Below the pieces are notes generated by a model. The model was given only the letters and a program-made list of their open reading frames with translations, was not told the origin of the DNA and searched no databases. DNA of 64,000 bases from Arthrobacter sp. M4 (GTDB lineage Bacteria; Actinomycetota; Actinomycetes; Actinomycetales; Micrococcaceae), in assembly GCF_020251205.1 (NCBI RefSeq), contig NZ_JAIWYX010000009.1, forward strand, positions 1-64,000, given 5' to 3'. Below, piece by piece: positions 9,961 to 19,080 of the stretch (position 1 is its first letter; each line of letters begins with the position of its first letter). Position numbers and translations under genes: made by a program.

Positions 9961-10956
9961 TCAGTAGTGGATCGTCTCCGACTTTCCGCTGTGAAGGGAG
10001 AGCGCCGCGGCCTCGGCGATGGCCTGCGCCTTCAGGCCGTCCTCGAGAGACGGCGTGAGCGGCGCTCCGTTCTCCAGCGCTGAAACGAAGTGGGCGAGGG
10101 CCGCTGCATAGGTGGGCTGAACTCGTTCGAACCAACCGGAGTGGAGGCCGTCGTCGATGACTTGGCCGTGCCGGTAGCGGGACACCGAACCGCTACGCTG
10201 CCTGCGGGCCTCCGCCATGCCCTCGGAGCCAAAGACCTCGATCCGTTCGTCGTATCCGTACCCCGTGCGGCGGGTGCTGTCGATCTGCACCAGCCCGCCA
10301 CCGGGGAGCAGCAGCGTGACTACAGAGGTGTCGACGTCGTCGTAGTCTGCCAATTTGGGTTCCGCCAAAGCGGAACCGATGGCGAAAACTTCCACGGGGT
10401 CCAGGTCGCTCAGCCAACGGGCGAGGTCGAAAAAGTGCACAGTTTGGTCACGCATCTGGCCGCCGGAGCTGGCGATGTAGGACAGCGGCGGCATGGACGG
10501 ACCGCGCGTGGACATTTGGACGAGTTCAATCTGGCCCACCCCACCCGCGTCCACGATGCGCTTCAGCTCGGCATAATCGCGGTCGAAACGGCGGTTGAAG
10601 TCCATCATCACAGGATTTCCGTGCTGTGCCGCCACCGCTGCGACGTCCCGGGCCTGGCGGAGGTCCAGGTCGATCGGTTTCTCGCAGAGAACGGCCATGC
10701 CGGCCCCAGCTGCGCGGCGAAGATGCTCGGCGTGAGTGTCAGTAGAGGAGGCTATGAAGACGGCGTCGACGGAGGTGCCGTCGAAGACCTCCTCAAGGTT
10801 CGACGTCGGCCGGGCACCGTGGCCGGCTGCCAGCACCTGTGCGCGGCTGTGGTCGACGTCGTAGACAAGCTGGAAGTCAATGCCGGGATGCGCCGCAAGG
10901 TTGGCGGCGTGGACGGAGCCGATGAACCCGGCGCCGATGAGGGCAAAGCGTGGCAT
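9961..10956 (-). CDS. Inositol 2-dehydrogenase-like oxidoreductase (Gfo/Idh/MocA)
   Basis: A 331-residue dehydrogenase with GAGFIG at residues 8-13, CEKP at 90-93, MMDFNRRFDRDY near 117-128 and MRDQTVHFFDLARW at 167-180. This is the IolG-like pattern, with a Phe between the active-site His and Asp. DSTRRTGYGYDERIEVFGS follows in the C-terminal sheet. The start ATG at 10954-10956 is set by the Rossmann strand (MPRFALIG); a longer reading would overlap the preceding gene with Arg/Ser-rich, non-family sequence. The ribosome site is weak. It follows another Gfo/Idh/MocA gene after 25 bases, and both lie divergent from a LacI regulator. Likely substrate: an inositol isomer or related polyol. Confidence 0.87.
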   Translation of the reverse strand: MPRFALIGAGFIGSVHAANLAAHPGIDFQLVYDVDHSRAQVLAAGHGARPTSNLEEVFDGTSVDAVFIASSTDTHAEHLRRAAGAGMAVLCEKPIDLDLRQARDVAAVAAQHGNPVMMDFNRRFDRDYAELKRIVDAGGVGQIELVQMSTRGPSMPPLSYIASSGGQMRDQTVHFFDLARWLSDLDPVEVFAIGSALAEPKLADYDDVDTSVVTLLLPGGGLVQIDSTRRTGYGYDERIEVFGSEGMAEARRQRSGSVSRYRHGQVIDDGLHSGWFERVQPTYAAALAHFVSALENGAPLTPSLEDGLKAQAIAEAAALSLHSGKSETIHY

Positions 10957-10981
10957 GGTTAGGGACTGCTTTCTGTCGAAT

Positions 10982-12181
10982 CTACTGCGAGAGCGATGCG
11001 GACTGGGTGAGCGCCGTGGCGCTGCCTGGGACCGTCCATGCAGAGTCGTTGTCATGGGAAGCCGCGACGGCCTCCACGAACTGGACGCCGATTAGTCCGT
11101 CCACGCCGGTGGGGAAGCTGAGATCGCGTTCCGGAACCGGTGTGCCGTCGCGGCGTGCCCGCAGAACCTCGGCGAGGTCGCGGTAGAAGTTGGCGAAGGC
11201 CTCAAGGAAACCTTCCGGATGTCCCAAGCCGACGCGAGTGAGGCGAGTGGCGTCGTCGGACAGAGTGCTCAGGCCGTGAGTGAGCACAGTGGTGGCGCCC
11301 GCCAGGTCCTGGACTTTGAGGTGGTGGGGGTCCTCGTGCTGCCACTCGAAGCTTCCTTCGCTGCCGTACACCCGAATGCGCAGGCCGTGGTTGTGTCCGG
11401 TAGCGGCCATGCCGGCCCACAGCCGGGCCGGCACATTGCCGGTGAGCTCCAGCTCCACGGTTGAGTGGTCGAAGACGCGACGCCCAGGGACCAGCGTCTG
11501 GAGGCGGCCGCTGAGCCGCACGGCTTCAAGGCCCGTGATGTAGCGGAGGAGGTGATAGGCGTGCGTTCCGAGGTCACCGACAACGCTGGGGAAGCCCGCA
11601 ATATCCGGGTTCGTGCGCCATTTGGCCTGCTTGTGGCCTGAGAGTTCAAGCGGCGTGGCCGCCCAGCCCGAAGCGTGTTCCACGTCCACGAAGAGGATGG
11701 TTCCCAGCTTGCCGTCGCGCGCCATGCGCGCAGCGTGGCGAACCATGGCGTAGGCGGAGTAGCAGTGGGGAACGGCCAGGACGGCGTTGCGTTCACCGGC
11801 AATCCGCACCAGTTCAGCCGCTGTTTCTGAGTCCTGAGTGAGTGGCTTCTCACAGACAACCGAGATGCCGGCCTCAAGGAAGGCGCGGGCGATCTCGAAG
11901 TGGCTGTCGTTGGGCGTTGCAACCACCACCACATCCACAGCGTCCGGTCGCGCTGCCTCCCGTTCGGCCATTTCCCGGAAGTCGGAGTACACGCGGTCTT
12001 CAGGCACGCCCAGTTTGGCTGCGAACTCCGCGGATGCCTGCGGATTTCGGCCGAACACACCGGCCTGCAGTTCGAAGAGATCGTCCAGCTGCATGGCATG
12101 GCGATGCGTCCTGCCGATGTCCGCGCCCAAGCCACCTCCAACCATTCCGGCCACGAGCCGTCGAGCATGCGGTGCAGTCAT
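10982..12181 (-). CDS. Gfo/Idh/MocA-family oxidoreductase
   Basis: A 399-residue dehydrogenase. The nucleotide loop is the unusual GGGLGADIG (residues 15-23), followed by RTHRHAMQLDD. CEKP is at 110-113, and VGDLGTHAYHLLRYITGLE carries the His of the active site. The residues EFAAKLGVPEDRVYSDFREM resemble the subgroup often annotated as oxidoreductases of levoglucosan or inositol-type clusters. I chose ATG 12179-12181 because GGAGGG precedes it by 5 bases; the ATG at 12202 has no ribosome site. It is first in a two-gene unit with the IolG-like gene and is probably repressed by the divergent LacI protein through the palindrome at 12215-12226. Confidence 0.85.
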   Translation of the reverse strand: MTAPHARRLVAGMVGGGLGADIGRTHRHAMQLDDLFELQAGVFGRNPQASAEFAAKLGVPEDRVYSDFREMAEREAARPDAVDVVVVATPNDSHFEIARAFLEAGISVVCEKPLTQDSETAAELVRIAGERNAVLAVPHCYSAYAMVRHAARMARDGKLGTILFVDVEHASGWAATPLELSGHKQAKWRTNPDIAGFPSVVGDLGTHAYHLLRYITGLEAVRLSGRLQTLVPGRRVFDHSTVELELTGNVPARLWAGMAATGHNHGLRIRVYGSEGSFEWQHEDPHHLKVQDLAGATTVLTHGLSTLSDDATRLTRVGLGHPEGFLEAFANFYRDLAEVLRARRDGTPVPERDLSFPTGVDGLIGVQFVEAVAASHDNDSAWTVPGSATALTQSASLSQ

Positions 12182-12214
12182 AAGTACCCTCCATTGGGTC
12201 ATTTGGAATTTTCT

Positions 12215-12226
12215 TGGACCGGTCCA
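12215..12226. promoter_or_regulatory. Candidate LacI operator (perfect palindrome)
   Basis: TGGACCGGTCCA is a perfect 12-base palindrome with a CG centre in the gap between the divergent LacI gene (12290) and oxidoreductase gene (12181). This position and symmetry fit an operator controlling both genes. Confidence 0.65.
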
Positions 12227-12289
12227 TAATGGGGTTTGGGGTAATCATCCGTCAACCCTTTAGGCTTGGGCATCGGGAGGGAGGGCTAC

Positions 12290-13354
12290 ATGACAGAGAC
12301 ACCAGTTCCGGGCGCGCCCGCTGCCGGGCCTGCGAACCTGCCCAACGCCCGGCCAACCATTCGCGACGTCGCTAGCCGGGCGGGGGTTTCCAAGTCCTTG
12401 GTTTCGCTGGTGCTGCAGGGTTCGCCCAACGTCAGCGAGAGTCGCCGCCAGGCCGTGATGGACGCCATGGCTGAGTTGGGTTACCGCCCCAACCGCTTGG
12501 CCCAGAGCCTTTCAAGCCCCAGGACCGGAACCATCGGGGTGCTCCTTAATGATCTGCGTAATCCCTGGTATGTGGAGCTCCTCGAGGGGCTCACCGCTAC
12601 CCTCCATGCCGCCGGATTCTCACCGATGTTGGCGGATTCCTACACCGACCACCGCGTTGGGCGGCGCTCCGTTGAGACGCTGTTGGAGCAACGGATCGAT
12701 GGCCTGGTGGTGGTGGGCACGACGACGGAGTCGGTAGCCATTGAAGCCGCGGCCTCCGCCGTCCCGGTAGTCCTCGCAGGAACGCTGGACCCTGACCTGC
12801 CCGGCGTCGACGTTGTTGTCAATGACGACGAATCAGGAGCAGTACAAGCCACCGAGCACCTTCTGGCATTGGGACACCGGCGGATCGCCCACCTGCAGGG
12901 GCCGGGCAAGATCGGCGAGCTTCGGCGCACCGGGTATGAGCGTGCCATGGCGGCGGCAGGACTGGAGCCGCGAGTGGTCTCGGGCGGGATGAGCGAGGAA
13001 AGTGGCTACGCGGCGGCTCGGCGCATACTCTCCGCTGCTGACCGGCCCACTGCCATCCTCGCCTTCAACGACATTGCCTGCATTGGCGCTTTGTCGGCCG
13101 CTGACGATCTTGGGCTCGATGTGCCGGCAGACCTCTCGCTTGTGGGCTACGACAACACCTATCTGGCACGCATCCGGCACCTGTCCCTCACCTCTGTGGA
13201 CAACGGCAACATGGCCGTTGGCGTGGAGGCAGGCAAGCTGATCCTGGAACGGATTAGGGCGCGGCAGCAGTCACAGCGAAGCCGGCCTCGGCGCGTGCAT
13301 TCCGTTGCCACGCAGTTGGTGGTTCGGGGTTCTACGGGTCACCCGCCCGGGTGA
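12290..13354 (+). CDS. LacI-family transcriptional regulator
   Basis: A 354-residue LacI/GalR-type regulator with a Pro/Ala-rich lead of about 20 residues. The helix-turn-helix is TIRDVASRAGVSKSLVSLVL, followed by SESRRQAVMDAMAELGYRPNRLA, then TGTIGVLLNDLRNPWYVELLEGL and the effector-binding domain ending in the VGYDNTYLARI and LTSVDNG blocks. The start ATG 12290 follows GGGAGGGAGGG. It diverges from two Gfo/Idh/MocA genes and shares with them a gap carrying a perfect CG-centred palindrome, so it most likely controls them and itself. Its 3' end overlaps the converging TetR gene by 16 bases. Confidence 0.92.
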   Translation: MTETPVPGAPAAGPANLPNARPTIRDVASRAGVSKSLVSLVLQGSPNVSESRRQAVMDAMAELGYRPNRLAQSLSSPRTGTIGVLLNDLRNPWYVELLEGLTATLHAAGFSPMLADSYTDHRVGRRSVETLLEQRIDGLVVVGTTTESVAIEAAASAVPVVLAGTLDPDLPGVDVVVNDDESGAVQATEHLLALGHRRIAHLQGPGKIGELRRTGYERAMAAAGLEPRVVSGGMSEESGYAAARRILSAADRPTAILAFNDIACIGALSAADDLGLDVPADLSLVGYDNTYLARIRHLSLTSVDNGNMAVGVEAGKLILERIRARQQSQRSRPRRVHSVATQLVVRGSTGHPPG

Positions 13355-14010
13355 GCTTGGAGCCTGACCGGGCGGCCGCCGCCGTCGAACCTTGCTCCGG
13401 CACCCAGCTGGATGAAGCGGACCGTCCGGGAAACCCGTTCCTCCAGGTCCGGAGCTGCAGCCTCGGACGAATCGCCCTCCGAAGAGGCGTTGCCCCGGGC
13501 GGCGCTGGATGACAGTGTCCCGTGGATCAGCTCGGCGAGTTGGGCAACGTCGGTGTTCGGGAGATAGCCGTCGGCAATGCCGTCGCGAAGGATGTCCTGC
13601 AGCAGAATGTTCAGCTCGCCCACGTGCCTGGCCAGTTTGGCGAACGACGACGGCGACAGCACGGCCGCCATGGCAGGGCCCGGTGGGAGGTGGCGGCGAC
13701 TGAGGTCCTCCACCTGTGCACGCACATACAAGGCGAGGCGGTCCACCGGGTTGTCGAGGGCAGCCAAGGAGTCACGCAGGTCGCCGATGAAGCGTTCCGT
13801 TTCATCAAGGGCATAGGCGATGAGCAATTGCTCCATGTCCGCGTAGTAGTTGTACACAGCGGTGCGGCCCACGCCCCCATGACGTGCGACGTCGGTCATG
13901 GTCAGGCCTGGTAGACCATGGGTGAAGAGCAGCTCACCAAAGGCTTTGAGGATGCGGCGCTGCGTCTCTGCGCGTTGCGCCGCGTTGCTGGCGGCTGAGA
14001 TCTTCGGCAT
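13339..14010 (-). CDS. TetR-family transcriptional regulator
   Basis: A 223-residue TetR-type repressor. The DNA-binding domain sits at about residues 14-60 (RRILKAFGELLFTHG, MTDVARHGGVGRTAVYNYYADMEQLL). The C-terminal ligand domain is helical and not assignable to a known inducer class. The last 30 residues, rich in Ser, Glu and Arg, look disordered. It converges on the LacI gene with a 16-base overlap of the 3' ends. Downstream on the same strand order lies the DsbA-like gene, which reads in the same direction towards it (81-base gap), so the two might be cotranscribed. Target genes cannot be read from the sequence. Confidence 0.88.
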   Translation of the reverse strand: MPKISAASNAAQRAETQRRILKAFGELLFTHGLPGLTMTDVARHGGVGRTAVYNYYADMEQLLIAYALDETERFIGDLRDSLAALDNPVDRLALYVRAQVEDLSRRHLPPGPAMAAVLSPSSFAKLARHVGELNILLQDILRDGIADGYLPNTDVAQLAELIHGTLSSSAARGNASSEGDSSEAAAPDLEERVSRTVRFIQLGAGARFDGGGRPVRLQAHPGG

Positions 14011-14090
14011 ACCGACACTTTACAGTGAATCTGTCAGTAAACCTGGCAGGGCGGACCCCGGAAACCGGGTGCGGCTAGACCTCGCGGAGG

Positions 14091-14795
14091 CTAAACCGCG
14101 CAGCCGTCGGGGCCACAAGCGTCCTGGCTGGCGGCGGTACTTCCGACGGCGATCAGCGGCTGGGATTCGGACCACGCCTGGCTGAGGGCCTGGCTGAAGA
14201 GCGCCGTGGGCTGGGCACCGGAGATGCCGTACTTGCGGTCGATAACGAAGAACGGGACGCCGCTGACTCCCAACGCGCGGGCCTCTGCAATGTCGTGGCG
14301 AACGTCGTCGGCGTATTTGTCGCTGGAGAACAGTTCAGCGACGTCGGCTGCGTCAAGTCCAAGGTCAACGCCGAGGCGCGTCAGGTATTCCTGGCTGCCG
14401 ATGTCCTCGCCGTGCTCAAAGTGGTCGCTGAGCAGGCGTTCCTTCGCGGCATCCTGCTTCCCGTGCGCAGCGGCGAGGTGGATCAGGCGGTGGGCCGTGA
14501 AGCTGTTGGCGACCACAACGTCGTCGAACTTGTAGTTCAGTCCTTCGCCCTTGGCCTGTTCGCTGACGTGCGCGAACATCTGCTTGACCTGCTCCGGAGC
14601 CAGGCCCTTGCGCTTGCTCAGGTAGTCCAGTTCGGCCCCGTCGTAGTGCTCGGGAATGGTGGGATCCAGTTGGTAGCTGCGCCACTGGATGTCGACAGCG
14701 TCGCGGTGCGGGAACTCGGCAAGGGCATTCTCGAAGCGACGCTTACCGATGTAGCACCACGGGCACGCGACGTCGGACCAAATCTCAATCTTCAC
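14091..14795 (-). CDS. DsbA-family oxidoreductase, FrnE-like
   Basis: A 234-residue cytoplasmic thioredoxin-fold protein of the DsbA/FrnE branch (2-hydroxychromene-2-carboxylate isomerase superfamily). It begins MKIEIWSDVACPWCYIGKRRFE, with the CPWC redox motif at residues 11-14. Family blocks ANSFTAHRLIHLAAAHGKQ and GVSGVPFFVIDRKYGISGAQP follow, the latter giving the cis-proline loop (GVPFF). The extreme C-terminus CGPDGCAV adds two more cysteines, as in FrnE proteins implicated in oxidative-stress tolerance. GTG 14793-14795 is the preferred start because homologous proteins begin MKIEIWSD; GGAGGGG lies 12 bases upstream, and a TTG directly after it is too close. Confidence 0.88.
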   Translation of the reverse strand: MKIEIWSDVACPWCYIGKRRFENALAEFPHRDAVDIQWRSYQLDPTIPEHYDGAELDYLSKRKGLAPEQVKQMFAHVSEQAKGEGLNYKFDDVVVANSFTAHRLIHLAAAHGKQDAAKERLLSDHFEHGEDIGSQEYLTRLGVDLGLDAADVAELFSSDKYADDVRHDIAEARALGVSGVPFFVIDRKYGISGAQPTALFSQALSQAWSESQPLIAVGSTAASQDACGPDGCAV

Positions 14796-14966
14796 GATGA
14801 GGTTCAACCCCTCCGGCGGCTAGGGCATTCCCGCCTGCCCTGTTGCCTTGATCACGGTGCGGTCCTATTCTGTGGCCTAGGCAGCCAGCCTGCGGATGGA
14901 CACCATTCGCGGTGGGTCGTGAGAACTGGGCCACGGAACGCCAATATCGCCGTGGGAGGCCACACA

Positions 14967-15986
14967 GTGCGTATTGGACTCATCTCGGGACCTTGGATTA
15001 CGGTTCCTCCGGACAAGTACGGCGGCACGGAACGGGTTGTAGACAGCCTGGCCCGCGGCTTTGCGGCAGCGGGTCACGAGGTCCTTTTGGCGGCCCCCTC
15101 GGACAGTAAATGCCCGGTGCCCTTAGCCCCCGGAATGCGGTCTTCAGAACCCAGCGAGCTCGGTTTTTCCCTGTCTGAGTTGAGCCATGTTGTGCGGTCC
15201 TACGAGGCCATGCGGGGTATGGACATCATTCACGACCACACGCTGGCAGGTCCCTTGTATGCACACCGACCACCGGGGATTCCTGTGGTGACCACCATCC
15301 ACGGCAGGCTCCTTGTCCCGGTTGCCGAGCTGTACAGGGCCATCGGCCGCAACACCAGCATCATTGCGATTTCCCACGACCAGACCACGCATGCCCCCAA
15401 CATCCCGGTGACTGCTGTCATCCATCACGGAATGGACGTTTCATCCGTTCCAGTGGGCTCTGGGCAAGGCGGCTACGCGGCGTTTGTTGGGCGGATGTCC
15501 GCGGACAAGGGGCTCATGGAAGCGATCGGCATAGCCCGGAAGGCCGGCATCCCCCTGCGCATTTCTGCCAAGATCCGCGAGCCGGAGGAGCACGAGTTCT
15601 TTAAGGAAGTGGTCGAACCTGAGTTGGGGCCGAACGAGGAGTTTCACGGGGAACTGACTGAAGCCGAAAAGTACCGGTGGATGGGCGAAGCCATGGCCTT
15701 CCTCAACCCCATCCAATGGCCTGAGCCATTCGGCCTGGTGATGATCGAGGCGCTTGCGACGGGGACCCCCGTGGTTGGTACGCCGATGGGAGCGGCACCG
15801 GAGATCATTGATCACGGAGTAACGGGGTTCCTGGGCGACATTGACGAACTTCCCCAACTGTTGTCCCGCGTTTCTGAACTAGACCGGACGGAGTGCCGTG
15901 CCGCCGTCGAACGCCGCTTCAGCGCCGCGCGCATGGTTGCCGACCACCTCCGGCTCTACGAATCGCTGATAGCAAAAGCCGGTTAG
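14967..15986 (+). CDS. Glycosyltransferase, GT4 family
   Basis: A 339-residue GT-B glycosyltransferase. The N-terminal motif RIGLISGPWITVPPDKYGGTERVVDSL contains the GGTERVV loop that contacts the donor. The C-terminal donor domain has FVGRMSADKGLMEAI, PIQWPEPFGLVMIEALATGTPVV and APEIIDHGVTGFL, the E-x7-E retaining GT4 signature. GTG 14967 is chosen because GGGAGG is seven bases upstream and the protein then begins at the first beta strand. It precedes a glycogen-debranching-type gene by 53 bases on the same strand, and such pairs are common in actinobacteria. Role in glycan, trehalose or glycogen-related synthesis is inferred from context; the acceptor is unknown. Confidence 0.87.
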   Translation: MRIGLISGPWITVPPDKYGGTERVVDSLARGFAAAGHEVLLAAPSDSKCPVPLAPGMRSSEPSELGFSLSELSHVVRSYEAMRGMDIIHDHTLAGPLYAHRPPGIPVVTTIHGRLLVPVAELYRAIGRNTSIIAISHDQTTHAPNIPVTAVIHHGMDVSSVPVGSGQGGYAAFVGRMSADKGLMEAIGIARKAGIPLRISAKIREPEEHEFFKEVVEPELGPNEEFHGELTEAEKYRWMGEAMAFLNPIQWPEPFGLVMIEALATGTPVVGTPMGAAPEIIDHGVTGFLGDIDELPQLLSRVSELDRTECRAAVERRFSAARMVADHLRLYESLIAKAG

Positions 15987-16039
15987 CGCGCGTCGGTAGG
16001 GGGTTCCCGCCGCGCCGGGATTGGACAAGAATCGGAGGC

Positions 16040-18196
16040 ATGACAGCCTGGAACGCCGACACTGAAGCCGGCGCCACCGACGTCGGCTCGGTCACCGTAG
16101 TGGAGGGATCGTCCTTCTGCATTTCTTCACACAGCGGCGACATCCATCGCGGGGGAGCGCAGGGAACGTTCTACCAGGACACCCGCATAGTGTCCCGCTG
16201 GATCCTCACCGTCAATGGAGCTCCGCGCGAGCCGCTGGCCGCGCGCACTCCCACTGCTTTCCGTGCCGAGTTTGTGGGTAGGGCACGGGCTGCGGACGGT
16301 CGATTCGACAGCCCGCTGGTGGTGGAACATCAGCGTCACGTGGGTCCTGGCCTCCGCGATGACCTCACGATCAGGAATTACTCCGGCGAACCGGCCGCCT
16401 GCGACATCCAATTGGTCCTCGACGCCGACCTCGCCGACCTCTTTGACGTCAAGGGCGGCAGGGAGGGCATTGCCGGCGTCGAACGCGCCAGGGTGCACAA
16501 CGGCGAACTGGTCATCGAGTCCGTCCGTGCGGGCCAGAGCCGCGGCGTGGCCTTCCGGGCCGCTGGCGCCGAAGTCGACGACGACGGGCTGAGGTTCAGC
16601 GTTACGGTTCCGCCACGTGGGGAATGGTCCACCAGCGTCATCGCTGTTCCCCTGACTAACGGAGAAAGGCCCGACGACGCGTTTACGGAGAGTGCCGAGC
16701 CGCACCATTGGGAGGGGGTCAAGCGCCACATTGAATGGGAAGAGCACGTCCCACGGGTGAGCGTCGCGGACAAGACAGTGGAAGGGGTCCTGAGCCGCAG
16801 CCAGAAGGACCTCGGCTCACTGCGGATCTTCGACCCGGAGCACCCCGGCCGGGCTGCCGTGGCGGCCGGAGCTCCCTGGTTCATGGCACTGTTTGGACGC
16901 GACTCGCTCCTGTCGTCCTACATGGCCCTTATGGTTGACCCCAACCTCGCTGCCGGAACCCTGCAGACCCTGGCCGCGATCCAAGGCAATGTGGTGGACA
17001 ACGATTCTGAGGAGGAGCCTGGCCGCATTCCCCACGAGGTGAGGTTGGGAGTCACCGCCGGGTTGTCACTGGGCGGCACCGCGTACTACGGCACTGCCGA
17101 TGCTACGCCGCTCTTCGTGGCGGTGCTCGGTGAGCTCAGCAGGTGGGGGCTCGGCGGCGACATCATCGAATCCCTGGTTCCCCACGCGGATCGGGCGCTG
17201 GAATGGATCCAAAAGTATGGAGACCGGGACGGGGACGGCTTTGTGGAGTACCTGCGGCCCAATGCGCATGGACTCGTGAACCAGGGTTGGAAGGATTCCT
17301 GGGACGGGATCAATTTCGCCGATGGCCGCATGGCCGAGCCGCCCATTGCACTTTGTGAAGTGCAGGGGTACGTGTATTCGGCCTATGTTGGCAGGTCCCT
17401 GCTGGCGCGTTGGGCCGGTGATCCCGTATCCGAACGTCATTGGGCCAGTGAAGCGGCGAAGCTTAAGACCGCTTTCAACGAGGCGTTCTGGCTTCCGGAC
17501 AAGGGCTATTTTGCGGTGGCGCTGGACAAAGACAAGCGCCCGGTGGATGCCTGCGCCTCGAACATGGGGCATTGCCTCTGGGTAGGCATCGTGGATGAAG
17601 ACAAGGCTCCCCTGGTGGCGGAGCGGCTTATGTCCCCGGAGATGTTCACGGGTTGGGGAATCCGGACCCTGGGTTCGGACATGGGCGCCTACAATCCGGT
17701 CAGCTACCACAACGGTTCCGTCTGGCCACACGATACTGCACTCGTTGCAACCGGCCTGATGCGCTACGGCTTCGTAAAAGAGGCGAGCCGCGTTGCACAG
17801 GGCTTGTTCGACGCTGCCGAGTACTTCGGCGACCGCCTGCCCGAGCTTTTCTGTGGCTTCGACCGTACGGACTTTGCCCAGCCCGTACCGTACCCCACCG
17901 CTTGCTCACCGCAGGCTTGGGCTGCGGCCGCTCCGGTGCAGTTGGCCCGCGCGCTGCTCAGGTTCGATCCCGACTTCACCCGCAACGTGGTCCACCTGGC
18001 GCCGATCCTGCCCGAGAAGTTTGGCGGGTTCCGGGCCGACAACGTCAAATTAGGGCGTTCGCGGATCACAATCCGGGCCGAGGGCGATCATGGCAGCATC
18101 GTTGGCTTGCCGCCGGAACTGGAATTGAAGAGGAGCCCACGGCCGCCTCTGGACCACGGCTTGTTCGACCTGCTGGGATCCTCCGGGAAGGATTAA
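16040..18196 (+). CDS. Glycogen debranching-type amylo-alpha-1,6-glucosidase (GDE N-terminal plus GH15-like barrel)
   Basis: A 718-residue cytoplasmic protein in two parts. An N-terminal beta-sandwich comes first (glycogen debranching N-terminal domain; DTRIVSRWILTVNG near residue 50). An (alpha/alpha)6 barrel of the amylo-alpha-1,6-glucosidase family follows, including GAPWFMALFGRDSLLSSYMAL, EVQGYVYSAY, NPVSYHNGSVWPHDTALVATG and SPQAWAAAAPVQL. These blocks are typical of actinobacterial debranching-family enzymes. ATG 16040 is favoured by alignment length, although GGAGG sits only one base away from it, so the start is not certain. It follows the GT4 gene, and its TAA overlaps the converging GNAT stop by four bases. 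Likely acts on alpha-glucans or on a self-made glucoside. Confidence 0.87.
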   Translation: MTAWNADTEAGATDVGSVTVVEGSSFCISSHSGDIHRGGAQGTFYQDTRIVSRWILTVNGAPREPLAARTPTAFRAEFVGRARAADGRFDSPLVVEHQRHVGPGLRDDLTIRNYSGEPAACDIQLVLDADLADLFDVKGGREGIAGVERARVHNGELVIESVRAGQSRGVAFRAAGAEVDDDGLRFSVTVPPRGEWSTSVIAVPLTNGERPDDAFTESAEPHHWEGVKRHIEWEEHVPRVSVADKTVEGVLSRSQKDLGSLRIFDPEHPGRAAVAAGAPWFMALFGRDSLLSSYMALMVDPNLAAGTLQTLAAIQGNVVDNDSEEEPGRIPHEVRLGVTAGLSLGGTAYYGTADATPLFVAVLGELSRWGLGGDIIESLVPHADRALEWIQKYGDRDGDGFVEYLRPNAHGLVNQGWKDSWDGINFADGRMAEPPIALCEVQGYVYSAYVGRSLLARWAGDPVSERHWASEAAKLKTAFNEAFWLPDKGYFAVALDKDKRPVDACASNMGHCLWVGIVDEDKAPLVAERLMSPEMFTGWGIRTLGSDMGAYNPVSYHNGSVWPHDTALVATGLMRYGFVKEASRVAQGLFDAAEYFGDRLPELFCGFDRTDFAQPVPYPTACSPQAWAAAAPVQLARALLRFDPDFTRNVVHLAPILPEKFGGFRADNVKLGRSRITIRAEGDHGSIVGLPPELELKRSPRPPLDHGLFDLLGSSGKD

Positions 18197-18723
18197 AGGA
18201 CGTGCTCCATGACCAGGTCGTGTTCCACTGTGCTGCCGAGAGTGAACGACTTGGTTCCAACCCTGGTGAAGCCACTCTTTTCGTAGAAACGGATGGCCTT
18301 AGCGTTTTCGCTGTTGACACCCAGCCACACTCCTGCCGCTCCCTGATCCGCCGCGTGCTCCAGGGAAGCCTTCATCAGCTGGGTGGCTGACCCGCGGCCG
18401 TGGTGTTCGGGATGCACATAGCACTTGCTGAGCTCCGTGGACGGCAGGGCGGTAAGCGCGGCTGCAACGTCGGGATCGCTTGCCGGTTTGGCAATCAGCA
18501 TTGTGTACCCGTCGAGCCGCCCGCCGTCGTCGAGCACCAAAATAGTGATCTGCGCGTCAGCGAGATACTCCACAAAGTTTGCCTCACTCAAAGTCCGCTC
18601 GAGATGGATCCGGATGTCCTCCGGCGAAGAGCCAGGCGGGCACGCCAAGGGAAAGGTGACGGCGGCCAACTCAGCAAGCCGCCTTGCGTCCTCTGCCGTT
18701 GCGGTGCGGACCATAGAAATCAT
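18193..18723 (-). CDS. GNAT-family N-acetyltransferase
   Basis: A 176-residue acetyltransferase. The central block STELSKCYVHPEHHGRGSATQLMKASLEHA contains the acetyl-CoA pyrophosphate loop HGRGSAT, and GVWLGVNSENAKAIRFYEKSGFTRVGTKSF is the classic C-terminal GNAT motif. ATG 18721-18723 lies behind GAGGAGAG. The reading frame stays open for another 490 bases upstream because of GC bias and repeats, but that extension is Pro/Arg/Thr-rich and not GNAT-like, so it is excluded. It converges on the debranching gene (stop codons overlap by 4 bases). The acceptor could be a small molecule or a protein amine; nothing nearby decides. Confidence 0.9.
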   Translation of the reverse strand: MISMVRTATAEDARRLAELAAVTFPLACPPGSSPEDIRIHLERTLSEANFVEYLADAQITILVLDDGGRLDGYTMLIAKPASDPDVAAALTALPSTELSKCYVHPEHHGRGSATQLMKASLEHAADQGAAGVWLGVNSENAKAIRFYEKSGFTRVGTKSFTLGSTVEHDLVMEHVL

Positions 18724-18793
18724 TTGTCTCTCCTCATGCTTCAACAGAACCCTAATCAGAAATTTGCTTGGAGGACACGCTCCGACAATACTC

Positions 18794-18900
18794 GTTGCCC
18801 GGGTTGCCCGGGTTGCCCGGGTTGCCGGGTTGCGGGACGCAGGCGTTGCCCGGTTGCGGACGCCGGCGTTGCCGGGTAGCCGGACGCGGGCGTTTCCGGG
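18794..18900. repeat. Nested tandem repeat (9-bp and ~24-bp units)
   Basis: Three perfect copies of GTTGCCCGG (18794-18820) are followed by three degenerate units of 23-24 bases (18821-18844, 18845-18867, 18868-18891), each starting GTTGCC and ending in GACGC(A/C/G)GGC, and a partial unit to 18900. The pattern suggests slippage and length variation between strains. Confidence 0.7.
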
Positions 18901-19001
18901 TTCCCCCATACGACGCACGCGGGAGGCTACCGCGCGTGGAGCGCTCACGCGTTTATACGGCCGGCTTCCCCCAATCGACGCACCCGGGAGGCTACCGCGC
19001 G
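18901..19001. repeat. 36-bp direct repeat, two copies 65 bp apart
   Basis: Copies at 18901-18936 and 18966-19001 match at 33 of 36 positions (TTCCCCCA at one end, GGGAGGCTACCGCGCG at the other). They lie next to the tandem array upstream of the HNH gene. Function unknown; possibly remnants of a dispersed intergenic element. Confidence 0.7.
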
Positions 19002-19080
19002 GGGGCGCCTCCGGTGGCGGGCTAAAAATGTCAGTGCCTCCTCGTAGGGTGAAGGTACTTCGGGAAGGGGGGTGGTTTGG

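Larger units (their letters stand above)
18724..19080. other. 357-base gap filled with two repeat types
   Basis: The gap between the divergent GNAT and DUF222/HNH genes has no gene that I can support. It contains a GTTGCCCGG tandem array grading into 24-base units (18794-18900) and two copies of a 36-base repeat (18901-18936, 18966-19001), described separately. The ribosome site of the HNH gene (AAGGGG) is at the right edge. Confidence 0.6.

Noticed and set aside
14295..14966. Upstream extension of the GT4 gene
   Set aside because: It is antisense to the FrnE-like gene; GTG 14967 has the ribosome site and the family N-terminus.
18794..19001. Possible CRISPR array
   Set aside because: Repeat units are contiguous or unevenly spaced, with no unique spacers of constant length and no cas genes.
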